NCBI GenBank assembly: GCA_029260765.1
Contig: JAJDCP010000180.1
Coordinates: 1-64,000 of the forward strand
Length of the DNA: 64,000 nt
Direction: 5' to 3'
Origin: Planctomycetota bacterium
GTDB lineage: Bacteria; Planctomycetota; J058; JAJDCP01
A program made the position numbers and the translations under genes. Of this stretch, positions 45,071 to 53,838 are shown in pieces (the stretch's first letter is position 1; every line of letters begins with the position of its first letter). Under the pieces are notes generated by a model. It had not been told where the DNA came from and did not search any database. It saw only the letters and a program-made list of their open reading frames with translations.

Positions 45071-45237
45071 CGCAGCTCGAAGCCCATACCCCCGGCAGGC
45101 CGTATTTCACGTTTCTGCCAGGCGCCGTGGCCCATCGAAGCTGCCCCAGGAGCAGCACGGCTGCTGGTGCGATCGACGTTTGGCGAGACCAGCCGCTGCG
45201 CACTGCGCCCGAGAGACTCGTCCTGCCCGGGGCTCCG

Positions 45238-48189
45238 CTACGCGCCGCGGGCCCGGCGGGTCAGGGCGACGAGCGCGAGGACAAGGGCAGCGACACCCAG
45301 GGCGAGGGCAGCGATGCTCAGCGGCCCGTTCGCGTCGCCGCTCGTGGTCTTCTCGGCCAGCTCCCTGCGGAGGGCCTCGACGGAGTCGTCCAGGGCTGCC
45401 AGCTGCTCCTTTTGGTCGCCGACGCGGGTCTCGAGCTGCACGACGCGGGTTTGCAGACCTGCCAGGGCGTCTGCATCGGCCCCGCTGGCGTTCGGCGGCG
45501 GTGCCTCCTGGGACCTGTCCGGCTCCTCGCGAACCGGTCTGAGCTCGGCCTCCCGGGCCGCGTGGGCCGCCTCGACCAGCGCGTCCGCCTCACCGCGCGG
45601 GCCGACGAGCAGCAGGGTCGCCGCCAGCTTGTCGCTCTGCCCTTCGGTATCCGACACCGAAACGAGTACCGGCACGGCGACCGGCAGGCCGCCGGGCTTC
45701 TCTCCCAGCAGCGCGGCGTAGGCCGCTTCGGCCTGCGCGACGGTCTGCTCCCAAGCCTCGAGCCGGATCCGCCGTCCGAGGTTCTCCTGCAGGCTGCGCA
45801 GGTAACTCTTCCACAGCACGCTGCCGTCGACGCTGAGCTCCCCGCTTGCGGCGTCGAGCTCCAGGCCGGGCTGTTCGTGCAGGAAGCTGAACGTGTAGGG
45901 GCCGGTCCCGCCGTCCGCTTCGAGGGTGTACTTCGTCAACGCATCCTTGGCAAGGACGACCGGTGCCAGCTTCCGCTTCAGCGCGACAGGCGCGGGCAGC
46001 GCGGCCAGACTCTCGCTGGGGAGTGGGACGATGTATAGCCGTTCCTGGTCGCTCAGAAGCACCCGCGTCGCGGTCACCGCAAAGGGCGGCCCTCGCATCG
46101 AGCTGGACGTGTAGGGAGCCACGGGACCGCGCTGCAGCGCGAGGATCCGGCGCGGCTGACCTTCGACCAGGTCGTGGAACGACAAGGAGAGGCTCTGCAC
46201 CAGCGCCTCGAAGCCGCCGCCGGTCGTCGTCCGCTGGACCGTTACGGCGGCAGGGTGTGTGGAGAGGAGCGCGGCGGCCTGTGCGTCCCAACTGGCGATG
46301 ACGTGTCCGGCGCGGCGGTCGCCCGCACGCAGGCTGCGGGCGTCGATCACGCGCGCCCAGAGTCTCGGGGCGGTCTCTTCGCCGCGGGCCGGGGACTGCA
46401 GCGGAAAGCCCGGCGGCGGCCACACGAGCATGAGAGGGGCGCCGCCTCCCTCGGGCACGACGGACGACCCGACCAGCCATCCGTCCTGCAGGCGCACGGG
46501 AAGCTGGACAGGGTTGCGACCGAGGGCGCCAGCGGCCTGCCCGAGGACGCCTGTGCGTTTGAGAGTCTGTGAGTCATAGAGCGCCGCCTCGCCTCCGTTG
46601 ACGACGAGCAAGCTGCCATCCGGCAGGCTCCCGAAGTCCGTCACCGGTTCATTGACGAACACCCGCTGACCATCCGACAGGTCTTCGAGGGAGAGGGTGC
46701 GGAACAGGTTTCCCCCCTGCGTCGGGGCGTAGTATACGGCGTGACCGTCGAGGTGCGCCGTGCGCACGGTCCCGGTCAGCTGACGGCGTGCGATGAGCGT
46801 TTTCGTGGCGATGTCGACGAGCGCGAGCTGGGTCGTGCCTGCCCCCTCCCAGGGGAAGCCCGAGCGGTCGCCGTCGAGCAGGAGCGCGCGGTTCCCCTCG
46901 GGATCGGTCAGCAGCCAGGTTGGGACGAAGTCGAGCGCGAGGAAAGGATACTGGACGTCGATGTCGAGCGTGAGGGTCCGCTCAGTTCCTCCCGCGCTGA
47001 GCCGCAGGCCGACCTCGACCGGCCCGACGTCATCCTCCGTCGGCGTCCAGACCAGGCGCGTGCCGTCGAGGCGGACGCCGTCAGGAGCCTGGTCCAGGCT
47101 GACCACAAGACCTGTTTCCCTCGGGGCCAGGCCCAGGACGCCCTGGACCCCGACCTCGAATTGAGACGAGCCCTGGACCTCCACCGACAGGAAGGGCTCT
47201 TCGGGAAGGTCGAGGTTGTCGAGGGCGATGATGTGTAGCGCCTGGGGCTGGCATACGATCACCCGCTCGCCGGTGTCGTCGAGGAAGGCGGGGGGCGGGG
47301 CACCATAACGGTGCGCGTCGCGATCGAGAGGCACGGAGGTCCGCGCGAGCTCCTGGAAGGAGTTGAGGGACAGAATGACCAGGTCGCTCTCATCGAAGGC
47401 GAGGATCAACGGGCGGTTCGCGGAGAAGCCGGCGGGACGCGCCGAGAGCGTGGCGACTTTGGTCGCGAGGTCGACGGAGTACAGGTCGCTCCCGGAGGCG
47501 CAATACTCACCCGTCGCGTCGGGCACGTATCCCGGAGTGCTCTCGTGCTCGTCGGTGATCCGCAACGCCTCGAAAGCCGCGCCGGGCGCCGAGACGATGC
47601 GCCAGGCGTTGAAGCCAGAGGGACTCCAGGGGCCGCGATGGTAGAGCCAGTCTCCGCGCGCCGAGAGCGCACCGTCGGCCACGCTCTCGCGCCCGTCGAG
47701 GCGGCCGAACGCCTCGACCGACTCGTCTTCCAGGTGCACGCGGCCGAGGGAGGAGTCGTGTCCGTTGCCATAGCAGTAGTACACGTAGGGATCGGCAGGG
47801 TTCAACGACGCGAACAGTGAGGACGGGCCCGCGCCAGTGACCGGAATGCGGGCGACGATTTCCAGGGAGCGGCTGTCCAGCAGAACCAGGCGTCCGTTCC
47901 CCTGGCACAGCACCGCGAACAGGCTGCGCTCGCCGAGCTTCTTGAACACGACGTCGACGGGCTGGTCGCCCACCGAGACGGGGCCGACGAGGCCGCCCTC
48001 GCGGCCACCGAGGGCGGCGCGTGTGTAGAGGGTCAGGGCGCCGCTCTCGGTGTCAGCCACAGCGACCGCGCCGGCCTCAGGGTCGAAGGCGAAAGCGCTG
48101 CCCTCGACGCGGATCGTGCGTTCGACGTCGGCTGACGCTGCGCCGCAGAGAGTCAGGGCCCAAAGAAGCATCAGAACCTGGCTGCGCAT
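45238..48189 (-). CDS. Large secreted beta-propeller protein with coiled coil and C-terminal anchor
   Basis: The 983-residue protein has a signal peptide (residues 1-20, ending SA). Residues about 25-600 repeat the strand patterns of YVTN/WD-like propellers, with one Ig/cadherin-like module inside (about 330-400). Residues 880-930 form a coiled coil (LQTRVVQLETRVGDQKEQLA) and a hydrophobic helix plus RRARGA ends the protein, so it is probably anchored with the propeller outside the cytoplasmic membrane. TGGAGAA precedes the ATG, and TATGGT at 48221-48216 is a possible -10. Function is not known; a surface or structural role is likely. Confidence 0.72.
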   Translation of the reverse strand: MRSQVLMLLWALTLCGAASADVERTIRVEGSAFAFDPEAGAVAVADTESGALTLYTRAALGGREGGLVGPVSVGDQPVDVVFKKLGERSLFAVLCQGNGRLVLLDSRSLEIVARIPVTGAGPSSLFASLNPADPYVYYCYGNGHDSSLGRVHLEDESVEAFGRLDGRESVADGALSARGDWLYHRGPWSPSGFNAWRIVSAPGAAFEALRITDEHESTPGYVPDATGEYCASGSDLYSVDLATKVATLSARPAGFSANRPLILAFDESDLVILSLNSFQELARTSVPLDRDAHRYGAPPPAFLDDTGERVIVCQPQALHIIALDNLDLPEEPFLSVEVQGSSQFEVGVQGVLGLAPRETGLVVSLDQAPDGVRLDGTRLVWTPTEDDVGPVEVGLRLSAGGTERTLTLDIDVQYPFLALDFVPTWLLTDPEGNRALLLDGDRSGFPWEGAGTTQLALVDIATKTLIARRQLTGTVRTAHLDGHAVYYAPTQGGNLFRTLSLEDLSDGQRVFVNEPVTDFGSLPDGSLLVVNGGEAALYDSQTLKRTGVLGQAAGALGRNPVQLPVRLQDGWLVGSSVVPEGGGAPLMLVWPPPGFPLQSPARGEETAPRLWARVIDARSLRAGDRRAGHVIASWDAQAAALLSTHPAAVTVQRTTTGGGFEALVQSLSLSFHDLVEGQPRRILALQRGPVAPYTSSSMRGPPFAVTATRVLLSDQERLYIVPLPSESLAALPAPVALKRKLAPVVLAKDALTKYTLEADGGTGPYTFSFLHEQPGLELDAASGELSVDGSVLWKSYLRSLQENLGRRIRLEAWEQTVAQAEAAYAALLGEKPGGLPVAVPVLVSVSDTEGQSDKLAATLLLVGPRGEADALVEAAHAAREAELRPVREEPDRSQEAPPPNASGADADALAGLQTRVVQLETRVGDQKEQLAALDDSVEALRRELAEKTTSGDANGPLSIAALALGVAALVLALVALTRRARGA

Positions 48190-48510
48190 CGATCATTCTC
48201 CACAAGTTTGGCCTCACCATACCAGAGCCGGAGCTGGATGGGCAGGGGCCAGCTGTTCTCGAACGCATTGCCCCCAATCGGCGTTCTGGGAGCGCAAAGT
48301 CTGTTTGAAGCTTGGGAATCCATCGTTTAAGCTGCAATCCCTCATGGGACCGCAGCGCGGAGATCTCGGTGCAAGACGCAGCATAGGCGCTCCGGAGCAG
48401 CTTCGACCGATGGGCTGCGGATTGATGACGAACCGCCACAGGTAGCCTGGCGATGGAGTGCCGCCCTACCGGAACGTGTGCCGAAGCACCAGCTTGCCAG
48501 AGGAATTCCG
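48190..48510. other. Divergent intergenic region without recognised gene
   Basis: These 321 bases separate two divergent genes. Apart from the TATGGT box on the minus strand at 48216-48221, and the AGAGGA ribosome site at 48500-48505 for the plus-strand gene, no RNA gene, repeat or conserved hairpin was recognised. Confidence 0.4.
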
Positions 48511-49917
48511 ATGCCCGTCGAGATCAAGCTCAGCCTGGCCAAGGAGACCCAGTTCAAAACCCCTGTCTGGTCGAAGAGCACCGCCAAACCGGGCGAGGCT
48601 GTCGAGGCGCGGATCACCGCCTCCGACCTGGCGCCGGGTCAGAAGGTCAGCTTCGCGATCTATGACGCCAGCGACCGCCTGCAGGCCGTGCTGCCCGGCG
48701 ATCAGTCCCACAAAGCTAGCTGGAAACCGCCGGTCCACTCGGACGGCATGAAGTTCTACTTCTTTGCGCAACTCGGGCAGGTTCCCGGCCCCAAGAACGG
48801 CTTCAGCAACTTTGCGCAGCGGCTCAAGTCCGGTGAGCTCGAGCTCAAGAAGCTCAAGCTCGAGGTCGAGAAGATCGACGCGGCCTTTGTCCCCAAACAA
48901 GAGAAACTCGAGCTCAAGTACAAGCTCGACGACGCGGCCGGCTATGCGCTCAAGGGGCGCTATGAGATCTGGGGGGAGCGCTACCCGACCGACAAGCCGA
49001 TCTACAGCGAGAATTTCACCCCCGCCGCAGGGCAGAAGACCTGGAATAGCTGGTACGGCGGCAAGGACCCCAACGGCAATAGCGGCGCGATCACGGAGAA
49101 TGGTCCTCTCAAGACTCTCTACCTGACGCCTGAATTCACCCCCTACCGGGTGCGCATCATCGTCGGCCCCGACCAGGACACCATCGACGAGCCCTGGGGC
49201 GCGGGTCTGGGCAAGGTGGCGATGGTTGAGGCGGCCTTCGAGGTGAGCTTCATGGGGATCTTTGTCCGCGTACAGAAAGAGATCGAGGACAGCGTCAAGC
49301 TCGCCCTCGAGGACGTGTTGGCGGTCGAGCCACGCACTGCCAAGGGCGTGTACCGGGAGATGGGGCGGCTGCCGCTGAAGACCGAGGCCCAGCTCAACAA
49401 CGGTTGGCAACCCGGCCAGGCACAGGTGGCCGAGGGCAAGGGCGTGGGGCGGATACGCCTGCCCTGCCACCGTCACACCGTGATCGGCGAATCTCTCAGC
49501 CAGGATAGCTCGAATGGGGGAGGGGGCTGGAGGTGCCGCATCGCAGATGGCTACATGTCCAATGCGGGCAACACCAAGTTCTCTATCGACAGCGGTGTCT
49601 ATACCCGCGCAGAGCTGCCGTTGGAGGTCGAGGCCCGCTTGAAGAGCCGCGATCCCGAGAAGAACAAGAAGCTGGCCTCGGCCTCGAGCAGGCATTTGCC
49701 GAAGTCGATGTGGGTCTCGCTGAGCAACAGGACCGGAGGCCGTTGCCCGGTTCCGGTGATGCCGACCTCGCTCTTCGGCTGCTGGGGATCGTTCGATGCG
49801 ACGCTGAGCTTTGCTCGCAGGTTTCCTTCAGCCTGGGGCTTGAAGATCACCTTGTGTTCGGCGCTCGCCGCCGGATCGATGCTGGTCTTCCAGTTGTCGC
49901 CGGGCTGCAGAGAATAG
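48511..49917 (+). pseudogene. Truncated Ig-like/cargo-type protein gene, 3' end replaced
   Basis: The ATG 48511 follows AGAGGA. About 390 residues look genuine. Residues 15-60 form an Ig-like module (PVWSKSTAKPGEAVEARIT, APGQKVSFAIYDA) of a kind seen in type VI-associated proteins, and later residues are beta-rich (YEIWGERYPTDKPIY). From about base 49685 the frame simply reads the antisense of a Hydin-type gene on the other strand, giving a nonsense tail rich in Ser, Cys and Arg until a chance stop at 49917. The native C-terminus is therefore lost. The loss could come from an inversion, a deletion or an assembly join. Confidence 0.65.
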
Positions 49918-50780
49918 GAGGAGGCAGAGGGACCGGAGAGCTGCAGTCCCTTGATCAGCAGGGGGACGTCTCCCTTGTTGCTGACGGTGACTTTCTCGGT
50001 CTTGGTCATTCCGAGCAGGCCTTCGCCGAAGGTCAGAGACTCTGGCGTGATCTCGATCTTCGGTTGGCACCCCTTCCCGCTGAGCTTGACCGCAAGCTCG
50101 GGGGTCTTGGGGTCGTTCGAGATGACGCTGAGCGCTCCACTGAGCTCACCCTGGCTGCCTGGTTTGAAAGTGAGCGTGACCTCTGCGCTCTGCTCGACAT
50201 TCAGGCGCGTGGGGTTGATCTGCACCGATTTGGCCGCCGCCGTGGTGATCCCGATGTTGGCGATCTTGAGGCAGATGTCTCCCTTGTTTTCGATCGTGAG
50301 CTTCTTGACGATGGCTTCCCCACCCACGGTGGCGTCGCCGAAGTCGACCTGCGGGGACTCGATGTGGATCTGCGCCGCCCGGACCGTAACGCGCACGGTC
50401 GCATTGGCCGTCAACTTCCCGAGCGTGTATTCGACGTGCACGTCGGTTGTGCCGGGCTGCACGGCGGCCACGACGACCTGCCTCTGATCGCTGGGTTCGC
50501 GTAGTTTGACGACCTGGCTGTCGTCGACGCGCCACTGCACGGTGCCACGCTTCTTGTTGGTCTGTGCGTTGAGCACCCGCGTCGCCGCCGGCATGCCGGA
50601 CTCGCCATGGTCGATCGTTGCCGTTTGTCCCTCGGCGACCGTAACCTGCGGCGTCGGGGATTTGAACGTGATCTTGGCCTTCTTGCCCACCTGCAGGTTG
50701 TCATGCTTCCCGGTATGGCTGGCTTGGTAGCGGACGGTGTGGCCTGTCATGTCGTGGACAGAATCTTGCTCGTCGTTCAT
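49599..50780 (-). pseudogene. Truncated Hydin/choice-of-anchor-D repeat protein gene
   Basis: The frame from ATG 50780 (GGAG upstream) has a Big2-like module (about residues 60-130) followed by ASPM-SPD2-Hydin repeats at about 135-235 and 236-335 (VDFGDATVGG, LTFGEGLLGMTKTE). A third repeat opens with THIDFGKCLL and is then cut. The remaining 28 residues are antisense to the plus-strand gene that ends here. Such repeats are structural adhesion modules. No signal peptide is evident. The junction with the opposing gene is at about 49676-49690. Confidence 0.7.
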
Positions 50781-50818
50781 CGCGGCTCCGGTATTCAGAA
50801 ATCAGAAGGCGTCGCATC

Positions 50819-50846
50819 ATTGTAACGAATCGCAGGCATGGACCAA
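50819..50846 (-). promoter_or_regulatory. Promoter of the Hydin-type gene (TTGGTC-N16-TACAAT)
   Basis: On the minus strand TTGGTC (50846-50841) and TACAAT (50824-50819) are 16 bp apart, with a leader of about 30 bases to the ATG. The promoter abuts the broken end of the aminotransferase remnant, so the cut lies immediately upstream of the -35 box. Confidence 0.5.
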
Positions 50847-51285
50847 GTGTCAGCGTATCGAGCATCAGGCGGCGCTTGTCTGCGAACAGCTTCCGCAGCG
50901 CGTCGGTCTCCTGATCCGCCCGCTCCGGCTGCAACACCTCGAGCGCCGCGCGCTGGACGACCCGGGAGGGACCTCCGTCGATGGCGCTGGTCGCGCGTCC
51001 GAGCCCATCGATCATCGCCCGGGGACCGACCACCCAGCCGAGCCGCCAGCCGGGGTAGCGGAAACGCCTCGTCAACCCGTCGACCAGCAGCACCGGGTCT
51101 TCGTCCACATCATCGATATGGGCCGTAGCCGAGACGGGGCCTCCGCCCGGGGCACCCTCGGCGGTGTAGATGAAGTGGGAATAGAATTCGTCCAGCTCCG
51201 AGGCCCGTAGCGCGAAGCCCGACTCCGCCAGGGTCTGGTCCGCCGTGTCCTGGCTCTTCCGCCCCGGGCGGCGCCGCTTCGGCAA
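50847..51285 (-). pseudogene. Aminotransferase (fold type I PLP) fragment
   Basis: About 145 residues match the central part of class I/II aminotransferases: ELDEFYSHFIY, DPVLLVDGLT, RYPGWRLGWVVGPRAMI, SAIDGGPSRVVQRAALEV and LRKLFADKRRLML. The family reads DGLTK-N-(W/F)RYPGWR with the PLP lysine; here it is DGLTRRFRYPGWR, so the lysine position is Arg. Both the N-terminal and the C-terminal thirds are missing, and the 3' break meets the promoter at 50846. It is a dead remnant. Confidence 0.7.
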
Positions 51286-51315
51286 GCCCTGCTTGTTGGT
51301 GCACGCTGCACCCGT

Positions 51316-53808
51316 TCAGTCGGGCGCCGCCGACAGCCCGATGAGCAGGAGCCGGTAGCTGCTTATGAGGCCTTTGATGGTGCGGGCGCTGCGGATCAGC
51401 GTAGGGCTCAGGGCGGTGAGCTGTGCCCGCAGACTCTTGGCATAGGCATCCGACCGGCCTTCCCAGCTCTCGGGCAGCGGCATCTCGGCAACATCGTACA
51501 GCCAGTGGCCGTCTCGACGCACAAACTGGGCGGAGTCGCCATAGTAGAGCAGGGTCGCCCGGTCTCCGGCCTCTTCCGCTTCGATGTAGTCGGCCATCAC
51601 TGCGAAGTCGGCGATGGGGATGTCCTCTCGGGCGCGGCCGAAGCGGTAGGCCCCCGCCCAACTGAATTTGCGGGCCACCGCGTTCTCAAATCTACGGCGC
51701 CGGAGCCTCAACGTCGCCAGATCCACCAGCCGTTGGGCGGCCGCTTCGCCCTCGGGGCTCGAGGTCAGGAGCAACGCGCGGATCCCGTGCTCGTCGGCAC
51801 GCTGGATGGCATGGTGCAGGCGCAACAGCGCCTGAAGCGGAGGCGGGTACTCGTCCAGGTCCGAGCGCAAGGGGCCAGGGTCGGTGCTGTGTGCCAGCGG
51901 AGCGAGGTACAGATCGAGGTCGTCGACCAGCGCATCGACGGTCTGTGCCTGCTGCACGGCCCGCAGGTCCAGGTTGCCGGCTGCGCAGGCGTAGAAGGCC
52001 TCGAGGCGGGCCTGGCTCTCGCCGTCGAGCGCGCCGTGCAGGCAGCCTGGATCGAGCCGCCAGAAGCCGTCTCTTCTGCGCAGGGGCAGGGCGAAACCGG
52101 CCGGACTGGTGACCGTGGCACTGTCGCCCAGGATCTCGAGGTTGTCCAGGTGCGCCGCAAAGTTCGGGAGCTTGTCAGGATAGTCGGCCAGGGGAAGCTG
52201 GTAGAGGGCCGACTGCCCGAATTTCTCTCGCACCGCCTGGGTGTATGCTTCGTACGCGAGGCGCGCCTCATTGAGCCCAAGCAGCAGCTCGCAGGCCCCG
52301 GATTGCTCGGGAGTCGAGCGCTCGACGGCAGCCCTTATGCGTGCTGGTTCGGCGGAATGCAGCGCTTCCTGCAGGGCTTGCAGCGCTCCCGCCACCTCCC
52401 GTTGCCGGGGATCGGGGTCGGCGACGCTGGCGAGCTCCGCCCAGGCCGGATCGACCTGGATCTCTGGCTTGTCTGGCTCGAGCTTCGCCAAGTCTGTAGC
52501 CAACTTCGCGCGCATCAACGCGTCGAGCGCATCGCTGCTGCGGGCTTGTTCGACCAGCAACGGGTCGAGCATCGCCGTGTAGGCATCGATGCGCCGTGCC
52601 CGGAGCGGCAGGGAATAGCCCAGAGCGTCTTCACGCGGGAGGGAAGCTGCGTTGAACAGCCAGCGTCCGTCTCTTTGCTGCAGCTCATAGCGCGCGTCGT
52701 GGGTCGTGACGGTGGCGTTGGTCATCCACACTTGCACGTCGTCGGCAGCGAGGTCTTCGATGTCGTTGAGCACGAACGGCACGCCGGTGGGAATCATGCC
52801 CAGGCGGTTCTCGCCCACCACCGTAAAGCGTAGGCCGACGGCCTCCAAGAAGCGCGAGGTCTGAGCGCGGTGGCGCATGCTGGCGAGCAGCACCTCGATG
52901 CCATCGCGGCGTTGTTTCGTGCTGCGGTCGCAGAGCGCCACCAGCCCCGCGCTGTCCTGGCCGTCGGCGGCCGCGGCGATCTTCAACAAGACCTGCAGAG
53001 GCTCGGGCTTACCTTCCAGGTCGGGGCCGCTGGCCGGTGCTGTGCTTGCTGCGGGGCGCTCTTCTGTAGGGTCCCGCGCCAGGCGGTGGCTCCACTCCTG
53101 CATGCGATGGCGCACGCTGGCCATCTCGGCATGCAAGCCGCCGAACCCCAACCCCATCCGCACGCGGAAGAGCATCGCTTCCAGATCTGCGGACTCCTGC
53201 ACATCGGCGACATCCAGGGCTCCGGCATAGCCCGCCAGTGACCCGACCTTGCCGCAGCGATCCTGTTCCGACAGCCCTTCGATGGCGAAGGACATATCCA
53301 ACCTCCACTTCCCGTCCTGGAGGACCGCGAAGCGTTCGTCGCCAGCGGGACCGGTCAGCGTTGCGCGGTCTCCTGTCACGACGGAGGTCCAGGCAGAGTA
53401 GTCGCGCGCCGGAGGCACCAACGGGTTGTGCAGCGCGGGAATCTGCAACGAATCGAGCGCAGCCTCGCCGAAACGTGTCCGCAGCGCCTGCCTGAAATCC
53501 TCGGCCTGCAGCGCCGCTTCGTTGCTAGCGACCAGGAAGTCTGCGGTCAGAGCGGCTTGCAGGCTGGAGTCGTCCATGGCACTGCGCATCGTCACCACGT
53601 CACCGTCGCGGCAGGCCTGCTCGAAGGTCTTCAGCGCCGCCCGAGGGGTCGAGAGACTGCCGACGGCCTGCGCAGGTCCGGGTGGGCCAGGCGTCGGAGC
53701 CGCGCGCAGGGAGTCTTCCCCCGACGGCTGGGCGGGCGGATCCTGCCAGCACCCCAGCAGGACGCAGAGCAGGAGTAGAGGCAACCGGTGGCGAGGATGG
53801 ATAGGCAT
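51316..53808 (-). CDS. Lipoprotein with four internal repeats, function unknown
   Basis: The 830-residue product has a lipoprotein signal peptide with lipobox LLGC (Cys20). Four repeats of about 150-200 residues follow. Each opens with an Ala/Leu/Asp helix pair (for example ALKTFEQACRDGD, LQALQEALHSAEPAR, LQALLRLHHAIQRADEHG), continues with a variant of FRQALRTRFG or YTQAVREKFG, and ends in a beta pattern closing with DGKWRLD, DGRWLFN, DGFWRLD or DGHWLYD. The closing motif recalls NTF2-like/DUF4878-type domains. A periplasmic or outer-membrane role is inferred. It begins 31 bases after the calpain-like gene stop, so both may be cotranscribed. Confidence 0.72.
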   Translation of the reverse strand: MPIHPRHRLPLLLLCVLLGCWQDPPAQPSGEDSLRAAPTPGPPGPAQAVGSLSTPRAALKTFEQACRDGDVVTMRSAMDDSSLQAALTADFLVASNEAALQAEDFRQALRTRFGEAALDSLQIPALHNPLVPPARDYSAWTSVVTGDRATLTGPAGDERFAVLQDGKWRLDMSFAIEGLSEQDRCGKVGSLAGYAGALDVADVQESADLEAMLFRVRMGLGFGGLHAEMASVRHRMQEWSHRLARDPTEERPAASTAPASGPDLEGKPEPLQVLLKIAAAADGQDSAGLVALCDRSTKQRRDGIEVLLASMRHRAQTSRFLEAVGLRFTVVGENRLGMIPTGVPFVLNDIEDLAADDVQVWMTNATVTTHDARYELQQRDGRWLFNAASLPREDALGYSLPLRARRIDAYTAMLDPLLVEQARSSDALDALMRAKLATDLAKLEPDKPEIQVDPAWAELASVADPDPRQREVAGALQALQEALHSAEPARIRAAVERSTPEQSGACELLLGLNEARLAYEAYTQAVREKFGQSALYQLPLADYPDKLPNFAAHLDNLEILGDSATVTSPAGFALPLRRRDGFWRLDPGCLHGALDGESQARLEAFYACAAGNLDLRAVQQAQTVDALVDDLDLYLAPLAHSTDPGPLRSDLDEYPPPLQALLRLHHAIQRADEHGIRALLLTSSPEGEAAAQRLVDLATLRLRRRRFENAVARKFSWAGAYRFGRAREDIPIADFAVMADYIEAEEAGDRATLLYYGDSAQFVRRDGHWLYDVAEMPLPESWEGRSDAYAKSLRAQLTALSPTLIRSARTIKGLISSYRLLLIGLSAAPD

Positions 53809-53838
53809 GGCAGCTTCCTGAAGGTGCGGGCGGCGGCG

